64,000 nt of DNA from Rhizobium grahamii CCGE 502. Lineage in GTDB: Bacteria > Pseudomonadota > Alphaproteobacteria > Rhizobiales > Rhizobiaceae. Below are positions 9,958 to 18,403 of this stretch, in pieces. Numbering within the stretch: the stretch's first letter is position 1; the number at the start of each line of letters is the position of its first letter. The position numbers were made by a program, and so were the translations under genes. The stretch spans positions 124,001 through 188,000 of the forward strand of contig NZ_AEYE02000035.1 of assembly GCF_000298315.2 (NCBI RefSeq). Reading direction: 5' to 3'. The notes under the pieces were generated by a model that saw only the letters and a program-made list of their open reading frames with translations, was not told the origin of the DNA and ran no database searches.

Positions 9958-10806
9958 ATGGCGAAGATCGTATCCTTGAAGGAAGCTGTCGCCGGCAATG
10001 TCATTGATGGTGACACCGTCGCGATGGAAGGCTTCACCCACCTCATTCCCTACGCGGCCGGGCATGAGGTGATCCGTCAAGGCAAGAAGGATCTCTTCCT
10101 GATCCGGATGACGCCCGATATCATCTACGACCAGCTGATCGGCGTTGGCGCCGCGCGCGGCATGAAATTCTCCTGGGGCGGTAATCCAGGCGTCGGCTCG
10201 CTGCACCGTTTCCGCGATGCGGTGGAGAACCAGTGGCCGCGGCCGATTGAAATTGAAGAGCACAGCCATGCCGCCATGGCCAATGCCTACGAGGCGGGTG
10301 CAGCAAACCTGCCCTTTGCGACATTCCGGGGCTACCTCGGCGCGGACCTTCCGAAGGTCAACCCCAATATTAGGTCCATAACATGCCCATTCACGGGCGA
10401 GGTGCTTGCCGCCGTTCCGGCCATTCGGCCCGATGTCACGATCATCCATGCGCTTCGCGCTGATCGTAGGGGAAACGTCCTTCTGGAAGGCATTGTCGGC
10501 GTCCAGAAGGAAGCAGTCCTTGCCGCGAAGCGCTCGATCGTGACTGTCGAGGAAATCGTCGACGAGCTCGACCCCCCGTCGCCGAATTCCGTCGTGCTGC
10601 CGAGCTGGGCCGTCACTTCAGTGGCCCATGTACCGGGCGGAGCGTTTCCGTCCTACGCCCAAGGCTACTATGCGCGCTCGAACGCCTTCTACATCGCATG
10701 GGACGAGATTGCGCGTGACCGCACAACGTTCCTGGAATGGATTGATGAAAACGTCTTGCGGGCAAGTCCTGATGATTTTGTCAGGCATGCGAAAAAGGCA
10801 GCGTGA
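9958..10806 (+). CDS. pcaI: 3-oxoadipate CoA-transferase, subunit A
   Basis: PcaI with PcaJ moves CoA from succinyl-CoA to beta-ketoadipate. The protein has 282 residues from ATG 9958 (GGGAGG upstream). The long open frame to 9706 runs through the operator and pcaR and is not used. It has the class-I CoA-transferase alpha fold; GDTVAMEGFTHLIPYAA near residue 18 and SWGGNPGVGS are typical. The sequence resembles the glutaconate-CoA-transferase type of PcaI rather than the short Pseudomonas type. It is first in pcaIJF. Confidence 0.93.
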   Translation: MAKIVSLKEAVAGNVIDGDTVAMEGFTHLIPYAAGHEVIRQGKKDLFLIRMTPDIIYDQLIGVGAARGMKFSWGGNPGVGSLHRFRDAVENQWPRPIEIEEHSHAAMANAYEAGAANLPFATFRGYLGADLPKVNPNIRSITCPFTGEVLAAVPAIRPDVTIIHALRADRRGNVLLEGIVGVQKEAVLAAKRSIVTVEEIVDELDPPSPNSVVLPSWAVTSVAHVPGGAFPSYAQGYYARSNAFYIAWDEIARDRTTFLEWIDENVLRASPDDFVRHAKKAA

Positions 10807-10817
10807 GGAGATCCAGG

Positions 10818-11600
10818 ATGATTGTCTTTACCCCCACTGAAATGATGACCATTGCTGCAGCCCGCGCCCTGACCAATGACGACGTCTGTTTCGTCGGGAT
10901 AGGTGCGCCATCTGCCGCCTGCAATGTCGCACGACTTACGCATGCCCCTGACATAACGCTGATTTACGAGAGCGGCACGGTTGGAACCAAGCCCGACGTT
11001 CTGCCGCTCTCGATTGGCGATGGCGAGCTTTGCGATACCGCGCTTTTTACTGTGTCCGTGCCGGAGATGTTTCGCTACTGGCTGCAGGGCGGTCGGATCA
11101 CGACAGGCTTTCTCGGCGGTGCGCAGATTGACAGGTTCGCCAATCTCAACACAACTGTTGTCGGTGCCTACGACCATCCGAAAGTCCGCTTGCCCGGCGG
11201 CGGCGGCGCACCCGAAATCGCCAGCAATTGCGGGCAGATCTTCATCACCATGACCCTTTCCAAGCGTGGCTTCGTCGAGAAGCTCCCCTTCATTACCTCC
11301 ATGGGCCATGGCGAAGGCGGGAACCACCGCGAGCGGCTTGGCATGAAGACGAAGGGTCCGACGCGGGTCATTACCGACCTTTGCATTCTTGAGCCGGATC
11401 CGGTCACGAAGGAACTAACCGTTGTCTCTATCCATAGGGGCGTCAACCGCGAGCAGATCATCGACAATTGCGGTTGGCCAATCCGGTTTGCCGAGCAAGT
11501 GATCGAAACCCCTGTGCCGACAGAAACGGAACTCGCAACACTCCGCGATATCAACGCACGTACCAAAAAGGCCCACCAGGGCAACAAGGAGGCCGCATAA
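10818..11600 (+). CDS. pcaJ: 3-oxoadipate CoA-transferase, subunit B
   Basis: The 260-residue catalytic partner of PcaI starts at ATG 10818, preceded by AGGAG seven bases upstream and 11 bp after pcaI. The segment ITLIYESGTVG places the likely CoA-accepting glutamate at residue 51, as in glutaconate CoA-transferase beta (Glu54). LPGGGGAPEIASNCG is the conserved CoA/oxyanion region. It is followed by pcaF with no gap. Confidence 0.93.
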   Translation: MIVFTPTEMMTIAAARALTNDDVCFVGIGAPSAACNVARLTHAPDITLIYESGTVGTKPDVLPLSIGDGELCDTALFTVSVPEMFRYWLQGGRITTGFLGGAQIDRFANLNTTVVGAYDHPKVRLPGGGGAPEIASNCGQIFITMTLSKRGFVEKLPFITSMGHGEGGNHRERLGMKTKGPTRVITDLCILEPDPVTKELTVVSIHRGVNREQIIDNCGWPIRFAEQVIETPVPTETELATLRDINARTKKAHQGNKEAA

Positions 11601-12806
11601 ATGGCTGACGCCTTTATCTGTGACTACATCAGGACGCCGATCGGCCGCTTCGGCGGCTCGCTTTCATCGGTTCGCACCGATGACCTGGGGGCCGTGCCGC
11701 TGAAGGCACTGATCGGGCGCAACCGCGATGTCGACTGGGAAGCAGTGGACGACGTGATCTTCGGCTGCGCCAATCAGGCCGGTGAGGACAATCGCAATGT
11801 CGCCCGCATGTCGCTCCTGCTCTCGAGCCTTCCGGTTTCCGTGTCAGGCACCACGATCAACCGGCTCTGCGGCTCGGGCATGGACGCTGTGATCGCGGCC
11901 GCCCGTGCGATCCGGGCGGGTGAGGCAGAGCTGATGATTGCCGGCGGCGTCGAAAGCATGTCGCGCGCGCCTTTCGTCATGCCGAAGGCGGAGACGGCCT
12001 TCTCCCGTAACGCTGAGATCTACGACACGACGATTGGCTGGCGTTTCGTCAATCCCCTGATGAAACAGCAGTACGGAATCGATTCCATGCCGGAAACCGG
12101 CGAGAATGTCGCCGCTCACTACGGGGTCTCGCGCGAAGACCAGGATGCCTTTGCCGTCCGCAGCCAGGCAAAGGCCGCCGACGCACAGGCCAATGGCCGG
12201 CTTGCAAACGAGATCACCTCCGTGACCGTCCCGCAGCGCAAGGGCGAGCCTATTGTCGTCGGCAAGGACGAGCATCCGCGGACAACCACAATGGAGGCAC
12301 TGGCGAAACTCTCCACACCCTTCAGGAAGGAAGGCGGAACAGTCACCGCCGGAAACGCCTCGGGCGTCAACGATGGAGCGGCCGCTCTCTTGATCGCCAG
12401 CGAGGCTGGCGCAAAAAAACATGGCCTGCGACCTATCGCGCGGGTTCTCGGCGGAGCAGCCGCCGGCGTCCCACCCCGCATCATGGGGATCGGACCTGTG
12501 CCTGCATCACAGAGGTTGATGGCCCGTCTTCAAATGACACAAGACCAGTTCGACGTCATCGAACTTAACGAAGCCTTCGCTTCGCAGGGCCTGGCCGTGC
12601 TCCGGGAACTGGGGATCGCCGATGATGATCCTCGTGTGAACCGCAATGGCGGGGCGATCGCAATCGGCCATCCGCTCGGAATGACCGGCGCGCGCATCAC
12701 TGGCACGGCCGCGCTGGAGCTGCAACAAACAGGTGGGCGCTACTCGCTGTCCACCATGTGCATTGGCGTCGGCCAAGGCATTGCGATCGCTCTCGAGCGC
12801 GTCTGA
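11601..12806 (+). CDS. pcaF: 3-oxoadipyl-CoA thiolase
   Basis: PcaF cleaves beta-ketoadipyl-CoA with CoA to succinyl-CoA and acetyl-CoA, the last step of the pathway. In this 401-residue thiolase the nucleophile cysteine lies in INRLCGSGMDAV (about residue 90). The downstream histidine is in GGAIAIGHPLGMTGAR and the second cysteine in YSLSTMCIGVGQG. The ATG directly abuts the TAA of pcaJ, so the three genes form one transcript. Confidence 0.95.
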   Translation: MADAFICDYIRTPIGRFGGSLSSVRTDDLGAVPLKALIGRNRDVDWEAVDDVIFGCANQAGEDNRNVARMSLLLSSLPVSVSGTTINRLCGSGMDAVIAAARAIRAGEAELMIAGGVESMSRAPFVMPKAETAFSRNAEIYDTTIGWRFVNPLMKQQYGIDSMPETGENVAAHYGVSREDQDAFAVRSQAKAADAQANGRLANEITSVTVPQRKGEPIVVGKDEHPRTTTMEALAKLSTPFRKEGGTVTAGNASGVNDGAAALLIASEAGAKKHGLRPIARVLGGAAAGVPPRIMGIGPVPASQRLMARLQMTQDQFDVIELNEAFASQGLAVLRELGIADDDPRVNRNGGAIAIGHPLGMTGARITGTAALELQQTGGRYSLSTMCIGVGQGIAIALERV

Positions 12807-12824
12807 GGTCATCGAAACTGTGAA

Positions 12825-12846
12825 CCGGCGCGAATACCAGCGCCGG
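12825..12846. terminator. GC stem-loop between convergent pcaF and SDR gene
   Basis: CCGGCGC and GCGCCGG form a perfect 7-bp stem with an 8-base loop, 18 bp after the pcaF stop and 23 bp from the end of the opposite gene. There is no T-run. Its position between two converging genes suggests a shared transcript end. Confidence 0.4.
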
Positions 12847-12869
12847 CCTCCAACTCCCGAGTGCTCCCA

Positions 12870-13664
12870 TCAAGGCATCAGCTGGCCGCCGTTGACCTCG
12901 ATGATCTGGCCGGTCACGTAGCCTGACAGCGTTGGCGATGCGAGGAAGAGGTAAGCACCGACACAGTCTTCCGGTGTCCCGACGAAGCCCATCGGTATCG
13001 ACTTCCGCTGCAGCTCCATCTGATCGTCATTGGTGTATCGCTCGTGAAAGGGCGTGGCGATGACGCCAGGAGCAACCGCATTGACGCGGATCCGGTCCGG
13101 AACAAATTCCTTTGCTTGTCCGCGGGTGATGGTCGAAACAAAGCCCTTCGATGCGGCATAAAGCACCGCGCCATTACCGCCGCCATTGCGTGCCGCAATC
13201 GAGGTGGTGTTGATGATGAAACCACCCTGTTTCTTCAGCCAGGGATGGGCTGCGCGTGTTGCGGCGAGGACCGAGCGGGCATTGAGATCCATGACCTTCA
13301 CATAGTGTTCGTCGGTGTATTCGGAGGTTGGCTTGCGGCCAAGCATGCCACCGGCATTGTTCACCAGTCCATCGAGATGGCCGAAGGTCCTCGCGGTCTC
13401 CTCGACAACGCGTTCCGTTTCGCCTTCTTTCGAAACATCACCGTGCACAAGGTGCACGGTTCCGCCAGCCGTTCGGATTTCGTCCGCAAGCGCTTCGGCG
13501 GGTTCCCGGCTTGCGTTGTAGTGAACGCCGACCTTCATGTCCTGAGCAGCAAAGGCGCGCGCCAGCGCCGCACCAATGCCGGTCGACGCACCTGTGATCA
13601 GCACGGCCCTGCCGGCGAGGTCCGGAATCTTTATTGATACAAGCATTTGAGCAAGGGTTGCCAT
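12870..13664 (-). CDS. Short-chain dehydrogenase/reductase
   Basis: The 264-residue classical SDR has the cofactor motif TGASTGIG at residues ~24-31, LVNNAGG, a catalytic serine (NTTSIAARNGGG), the YAASK motif (Tyr and Lys), and the C-terminal VTGQIIEVNGGQLMP common in 3-oxoacyl-ACP-reductase-like SDRs. The basic residues after the first strand suggest NADP(H). GGAGG lies 11 bases before ATG 13664. The substrate cannot be told; it is convergent with pcaF and not obviously part of that pathway. Confidence 0.85.
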   Translation of the reverse strand: MATLAQMLVSIKIPDLAGRAVLITGASTGIGAALARAFAAQDMKVGVHYNASREPAEALADEIRTAGGTVHLVHGDVSKEGETERVVEETARTFGHLDGLVNNAGGMLGRKPTSEYTDEHYVKVMDLNARSVLAATRAAHPWLKKQGGFIINTTSIAARNGGGNGAVLYAASKGFVSTITRGQAKEFVPDRIRVNAVAPGVIATPFHERYTNDDQMELQRKSIPMGFVGTPEDCVGAYLFLASPTLSGYVTGQIIEVNGGQLMP

Positions 13665-13756
13665 GGCAGCGATAGCCTCCAGTAATGCAGCGGGATTGAA
13701 TGGGCGAGTGGGACAAGCTTAACAGCCTGAGGCAGACCGGCGCAATGCCGGTGCCG

Positions 13757-14488
13757 TCACGGCGTCAGGTCGAGTTCAGGATAGTGGCGGAAGATGCCAT
13801 CCTCATTGAAGGCCAGCCGCCTTTTTGATCCCAGGTAGGTGGCGATGTTGGGTCGGGCGGAGACGGCGTCGTGCAAAGCATTGAGGCCGGGATAGTTGCT
13901 GTCGTGAGCTTTCATTGCCTTAGGGAAGGCATAGCGAAGACCCTCGATAACCTGGAACAAGGACAGGTCGACATAACTCAGGGCTTTGCCGATGATATGG
14001 CGCGATCCTTCAGGATTCTGGTGCAGCACCTGCTCGAAATAGCCTAGAAATTTTGGGATCCGCTCGCATATGAAGGCTTTCGTGCGCGCCTTTGCCACGT
14101 CCTTCTGATCCTCGTAATAAAGTGAGGTCGCAATCGGGTGATGAGTATCGTGCACCTCCGCCACGAGATCGGTAATCGTGAGCTGCAGGCCGTTGGCAAC
14201 GTGGCGCAGCTTGTCATCGGCAGGCACAAGGCCGAGCTTCGGGCCGAGATAGAATAGGATGTTGGCCACATGAGAGACGATCAGGTCACCATCCCTGAGG
14301 AAGGGCGGTGCAAACGGTATGTGGGGCTCGCTCCTGCTCTTCATAAGTTCAAGCATGGCGCCCGTGCCCATGCCCCGGCCGGGTTCGCGGGCAACATCGA
14401 TATACTTGATCCCAGCTTCTTCCAAAGCCAGGCGAACAAACTCGCCCCGGCCCTGAATTCCATCCCAGTAGTAAAGTTCATAGGCCAT
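13757..14488 (-). CDS. Glutathione S-transferase family protein
   Basis: The protein has 243 residues from ATG 14488 (GGGAGG upstream); the longer open frame to 14776 overlaps another gene. The N-terminal thioredoxin-fold domain starts ELYYWDGIQGRGEFVRLALEE, resembling sigma/alpha-type GSTs with a tyrosine near residue 6 or 7. The rest is an all-helical GST_C domain with SYVDLSLFQVIEGL. It probably conjugates or reduces electrophiles with glutathione. A 6-bp stem (13736-13752) lies just past its stop. Confidence 0.8.
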   Translation of the reverse strand: MAYELYYWDGIQGRGEFVRLALEEAGIKYIDVAREPGRGMGTGAMLELMKSRSEPHIPFAPPFLRDGDLIVSHVANILFYLGPKLGLVPADDKLRHVANGLQLTITDLVAEVHDTHHPIATSLYYEDQKDVAKARTKAFICERIPKFLGYFEQVLHQNPEGSRHIIGKALSYVDLSLFQVIEGLRYAFPKAMKAHDSNYPGLNALHDAVSARPNIATYLGSKRRLAFNEDGIFRHYPELDLTP

Positions 14489-14543
14489 CGTTGCCCTCCC
14501 GGTAGCCATTGACCCAGTTTGGGAACCATTGCACCTGGATCGA

Positions 14544-14858
14544 TCAGTGATGGGAATGATGATCGTTACGCTTGCGCGTTGCGGCTGCCTTCTTGGCCGA
14601 TGCGGAGCGCTCGGCAGCTGAACGCGATGCTGATGCAGCGCCACCCTTGCGTCCACCCTTCTCGGATGACTGGTGGGTGTCCTTCTTGCCGCGGCCGGAT
14701 CCGGATTTATTGCCCCCACCGCTCTCCTTGTTGACTGTTGCCCAGGCTCGACGTTCGGCCTCCTTGGCGGAGACACCGCGGTCCTCGTACCCTTCCTCGA
14801 TGTGTTCGGCCTTGCGCTTTTGCTTGTCCGTATAAGCAGATTTATCGCCTTGTGGCAT
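14544..14858 (-). CDS. Small basic low-complexity protein (plasmid-stabilisation-like annotation family)
   Basis: The protein has 104 residues from ATG 14858 behind GGAGG. The N-terminal ~50 residues (GDKSAYTDKQKRKAEHIEEG, ERRAWATVNKESGGG) form a motif I recognise from many rhizobial proteins loosely named plasmid-stabilisation proteins. The remainder is a Gly/Ser/Ala/Lys-rich tail with basic patches (KKAAATRKRNDHHSHH). No enzyme motif is seen; nucleic-acid binding is a guess from charge. It is the last of a row of four small minus-strand genes. Confidence 0.7.
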   Translation of the reverse strand: MPQGDKSAYTDKQKRKAEHIEEGYEDRGVSAKEAERRAWATVNKESGGGNKSGSGRGKKDTHQSSEKGGRKGGAASASRSAAERSASAKKAAATRKRNDHHSHH

Positions 14859-14947
14859 GATCGCCTCCATGTATTTGGTTAAGAGGCAACTTTCTGGCGA
14901 TCGAAAAGTTCCCGTCGCCGGGAAGGGAGCGGATCGTCCGGTAACCG

Positions 14948-15118
14948 CTACTTGTGATAGTATTTGCGGGAAACAGCGATCACCTTGCTGAGGGTGGTCA
15001 GCCCTAAGGGAGCGGCACGGGTCGCAGGAAAGAACAGCACCACCATGTTGTCGATCGCGTAAACAAGGATGAGAGCCAGCGCGAGATAGGCGACAGTTAT
15101 CACGACGAGTGCGGTCAT
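14948..15118 (-). CDS. 56-aa membrane protein
   Basis: ATG 15118 is preceded by GAGG, and the frame ends TAG at 14948. The first 30 residues form one strongly hydrophobic helix (MTALVVITVAYLALALILVY); the tail is basic (SKVIAVSRKYYHK), so the C-terminus should be cytoplasmic. It starts 7 bp after the 25-aa frame upstream, whose stop region supplies its ribosome site. No family is recognised. Confidence 0.55.
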   Translation of the reverse strand: MTALVVITVAYLALALILVYAIDNMVVLFFPATRAAPLGLTTLSKVIAVSRKYYHK

Positions 15119-15125
15119 CTCAGCC

Positions 15126-15203
15126 TCACATGGGCGCTACGAGGAGGTAGCAACTCGCTACGGCCAGCGAAAGAAGGATAGCGTCGAAATAGCTTCTGCT
15201 CAT
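15126..15203 (-). CDS. Possible 25-aa hydrophobic peptide
   Basis: ATG 15203 has GGAGA seven bases upstream. The peptide is almost entirely one hydrophobic segment (FDAILLSLAVASCYLLVAP). It is placed tightly before the 56-aa membrane protein, suggesting a two-gene unit of single-span proteins. The 226 bp upstream to the DUF2934 gene holds no other frame of note. Confidence 0.45.
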   Translation of the reverse strand: MSRSYFDAILLSLAVASCYLLVAPM

Positions 15204-15429
15204 GGCGATTTCTCCAGTTGCCGCTATGAACAGCCGAAGCGGATTTTGGTTCCATCGCCCAGAGCTGCCTCCGCAGATTTTCTGCGAGGTCCAAACAGTA
15301 CACGCTCATCTATACGGTCTCTCCCCCAAAAGCGCCGCTCACGCCTCACGGAAATCTATAGAACAGAAGCAATGCAATCATGTGACGAAGGCGTCACGCA
15401 TGCCGCCTTCTGCGTCTGATTCAAAGGGG

Positions 15430-15681
15430 TTACATCGATTTGCCGTTGGTCGCCTTTTTCCGGGGCGCAACCTTTGTGGGCGAAGCCGTCTTCGGAATGG
15501 AGACAGTGCGCTTGCGCGTCTTGACCTCCTTGCCGTCAACCGATGCTGCCGAGTCTTCGAGCGAAAGACGCTCTGTCCGGGCCTGTTCCCAATGAGCGAT
15601 TTCTCGCCCCGCGGGATGCCCTTCATCTTCCCAAAGCGCATAGGCGCGCTTCCTGATCCACTCGTCCCGAGTTTCTATCAT
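15430..15681 (-). CDS. DUF2934-domain protein
   Basis: The 83-residue protein has the DUF2934 signature near the N-terminus: IRKRAYALWEDEGHPAGREI followed by HWEQA. The C-terminal half is basic and low in complexity (KTRKRTVSIPK, KVAPRKKATNGK). The function of the family is unknown; it is frequent in rhizobia, often beside small stress or replicon genes as here. Confidence 0.8.
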   Translation of the reverse strand: MIETRDEWIRKRAYALWEDEGHPAGREIAHWEQARTERLSLEDSAASVDGKEVKTRKRTVSIPKTASPTKVAPRKKATNGKSM

Positions 15682-15926
15682 CGCCGATCTCCAGTCACGG
15701 TAAAGCCCGTTGCGTAATTAGATCCTAATATTCAGACTTCCAGACGACGCGGAATCTTTCAAGCGTTATTTGACGCATTGCAAAAGTAATTTCGCATTGC
15801 ACCATTGGGTGGGCGAATTGACTTCGATGCCATGGGTCACCGAATGTTTGTATCGCTGGTCCGACCGAAAGATCGGTCACTTCACGCCGATTGAACGTTG
15901 CAGCTTTGACGTTATAGTTCAGCTCA

Positions 15927-17390
15927 ATGTTTTATCTCATATCGACCTACTGGCCTCATATTCTGTTCATTGTTTCGCTGGCTATGGGAGCGGCAGCAGC
16001 GATCCATGCCGCGATGACCAAGGAAGAGGTCAGGGCTGCAATCGGCTGGGTCGGTGTCATTATTCTCTCCCCGATCATTGGTGCTGTTCTTTACGCGATC
16101 GCCGGCATCAACAGGATTCGGCGGGCGTCGCTCAGCCTCCGGCGTGATGCCCTGATCCCGGAAGCGGACCTCGATGAACTGGAAAGCTTCGACGCCGATA
16201 CAGAAATCGTCATCAGCGGCTTCGGGCGTCGTTTTGCTGCCCTGCAGACGCTCGGGGACCGGGTTGCACGAAATCCTCTGGCAACCGGCAACACGATCGA
16301 CATGTTGGAGACGGGCGACGACTGCTATGCCGCCATGAAATCCGCGATCGAAAATGCTGAGCGCAGCATCCTGCTGGAGACCTACATCTTCGACCGCGAC
16401 CAGATCGGGGTGAGGATTGCCGACGCGCTGATCGATGCCGTCAAGCGCGGCGTCGAGGTCCGCGTCCTGATCGATGCCGTCGGCGCCCGCTATTCCGTGC
16501 CGAGCATCCTCGGCTACCTCGCCAGTGGCGGTGTGACCGTCTCGGTTTTCAACGGCAATGTGATCATGGGATTGCGCCTGCCTTACGCGAACCTTCGCAC
16601 CCACCGCAAGATCCTGATCGTCGACGGCCGCATCGCCTTGACGGGGGGCATGAATATCCGGGCCGGGTTCACGCGCGAAATGAGCGGAGACGATTTCGCG
16701 CGCGATACCCATTTCAGCGTAACCGGACCTGTTGTCGCCGATCTCCTCAACGTGGCCGCAGAGGACTGGCGCTTCACGACGGGCGAGGTCCTGCAGGGCG
16801 AAGCATGGCGGACGGCGATGCCGGAGAGGAACCCGGGCGACCCGGTCTTCATCCGCGTAGTGGCGTCCGGCCCCGACAGAAGCATCGAAACGAACCACAA
16901 GATGCTGATGGGCGCATTCTCCATCGCCCGCAAATCGATCCGCATCATGTCGCCCTACTTCCTGCCGGACCGGGAACTGATCAGTGCTTTGGCAACTGCG
17001 GCCCGGCGCGGCGTAGAGGTCGATATCGTCGTCCCCTCTGTCAACAACCTCGTCCTCGTCGATCGGGCGATGACGGCACAGTTCGACCAGATCCTCAGCA
17101 GCTATTGCCGGATCTGGCGCTCCAGCGGCGCCTTCAGTCACTCCAAGCTTCTGTCGATCGATGGGGTCTGGTCCTATGTCGGATCCTCGAACCTCGACCC
17201 GAGATCGCTGCGATTGAATTTCGAGATCGACCTCGAGGTGCTAAACGAAGGCTTCGCCAACGAGATCGATGAGCATATCGACGAGGCTATTAAGGCGGCG
17301 TATCCCGTCTCATTGGAGGGACTGCGTTCACGCCCGTTCCTGGTGCGGCTGCTTGAGAAGGTCCTTTGGCTCGGGTCGCCATACTTGTAG
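15927..17390 (+). CDS. cls: Cardiolipin synthase-like phospholipase D protein
   Basis: The 487-residue membrane enzyme probably makes cardiolipin from phosphatidylglycerol. Two N-terminal helices (residues ~8-28 and 38-60) are followed by two PLD domains. HKD1 has His226, Lys228 and Asp233 (THRKILIVDGR); HKD2 has His405, Lys407 and Asp412 (SHSKLLSIDG) followed by GSSNLDPRS. These are complete catalytic motifs. It is followed 93 bp later by an EEP-family gene, a frequent pairing. The substrate could be another phospholipid. Confidence 0.88.
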   Translation: MFYLISTYWPHILFIVSLAMGAAAAIHAAMTKEEVRAAIGWVGVIILSPIIGAVLYAIAGINRIRRASLSLRRDALIPEADLDELESFDADTEIVISGFGRRFAALQTLGDRVARNPLATGNTIDMLETGDDCYAAMKSAIENAERSILLETYIFDRDQIGVRIADALIDAVKRGVEVRVLIDAVGARYSVPSILGYLASGGVTVSVFNGNVIMGLRLPYANLRTHRKILIVDGRIALTGGMNIRAGFTREMSGDDFARDTHFSVTGPVVADLLNVAAEDWRFTTGEVLQGEAWRTAMPERNPGDPVFIRVVASGPDRSIETNHKMLMGAFSIARKSIRIMSPYFLPDRELISALATAARRGVEVDIVVPSVNNLVLVDRAMTAQFDQILSSYCRIWRSSGAFSHSKLLSIDGVWSYVGSSNLDPRSLRLNFEIDLEVLNEGFANEIDEHIDEAIKAAYPVSLEGLRSRPFLVRLLEKVLWLGSPYL

Positions 17391-17483
17391 CAAATTTCTG
17401 GGGTGAGAACGGTGGCAACTTAAGGTGCCGGGCCTATAATCCTGACAGAGCCCCTTCGATCAACGGAGCCCGCGCGAACTCCG

Positions 17484-18314
17484 ATGCATGCCAGAAACTC
17501 TAGTCTGCCCGCCAAAATTCTTTCCTCGATCCGTAATCGAAATAAGCGGCTCGATGCAGCGCATCTGGAGCAAGAGCCGCGATCCGAAGGCACGCTAATT
17601 GCCTCCTACAACGTCCACAAGTGCATCGGAAACGACCGGCGCTTCGACCCAGAGCGCACCAGCCGCGTCATCCATGAAATCGATGCCGATGTCATTGCGC
17701 TGCAGGAGGCCGATACGCGTTTTGGCGAAAGGACAGGTATCCTGGATCTTGGCCGGCTGGAGCGGGAGACAGGATTAATACCGGTTCCGGTTAATGGCAT
17801 GGCGAAGGCCCACGGCTGGCATGGCAATGTCGTGTTGTTCAAGAGGGGGCTGGTGCGGGATGTCCACCAGATTAACCTGCCGGGGTTGGAGCCACGCGGT
17901 GCACTTGTCGCCGAGCTTGATCTCGAGAATGGCGGAGCCTTGCGGATCATCGCAGCGCATTTCGGGCTGCTACGCCACTCGCGGGCCCAGCAGGCGAAGA
18001 TGCTGGTCGAACTAATGGCAGACAAGAGCGAGGTCCCGACCATTCTGCTCGGTGATCTGAATGAATGGCGACTTGGTGACCGATCGTCGCTCCACACTTT
18101 TCAGTCCGCCTTCGGCCCGCAGCCCATGGCCGTGCCGAGCTTTCCTGCGCGTCTTCCCCTTCTGGCACTCGATCGTATCATGGCGAACCGAGGAGGTGTT
18201 GTGACAGCCGTTGAGGCCCATGATACGCCGCTTGCCCGTGTCGCCTCTGATCACCTACCCGTCAAGGCGGTGGTTAATCTCAAGCGGGTAGAGGAGCTCA
18301 GCGCAAAAGGCTGA
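17484..18314 (+). CDS. Endonuclease/exonuclease/phosphatase (EEP) family protein
   Basis: The 276-residue protein carries the EEP fold with its metal and catalytic motifs in order: SYNVHKCIG, VIALQEADTR (Glu), AAHFGLLRHSRAQQ, LLGDLNEW (Asp/Asn) and the final SDHLPV (Asp-His). The family cleaves phosphodiesters in nucleic acids, phosphoinositides or sphingomyelin. The neighbouring phospholipase D-like gene makes a lipid-related role plausible, but that is inference. No signal peptide is evident. ATG 17484 gives a short unconserved N-terminal arm of ~35 residues. Confidence 0.85.
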   Translation: MHARNSSLPAKILSSIRNRNKRLDAAHLEQEPRSEGTLIASYNVHKCIGNDRRFDPERTSRVIHEIDADVIALQEADTRFGERTGILDLGRLERETGLIPVPVNGMAKAHGWHGNVVLFKRGLVRDVHQINLPGLEPRGALVAELDLENGGALRIIAAHFGLLRHSRAQQAKMLVELMADKSEVPTILLGDLNEWRLGDRSSLHTFQSAFGPQPMAVPSFPARLPLLALDRIMANRGGVVTAVEAHDTPLARVASDHLPVKAVVNLKRVEELSAKG

Positions 18315-18403
18315 TCGCGCTTGTCCCGCTCGGACGCCGCGATCACTTGACACTGCCCGCCGCCATGGCAGGCTCTGCTCATCTCGACACAGGGAGGTGA
18401 ACG

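Noticed and set aside
15924-17141. 405-codon minus-strand frame
   Set aside because: Antisense to the phospholipase D-like gene with intact HKD motifs.
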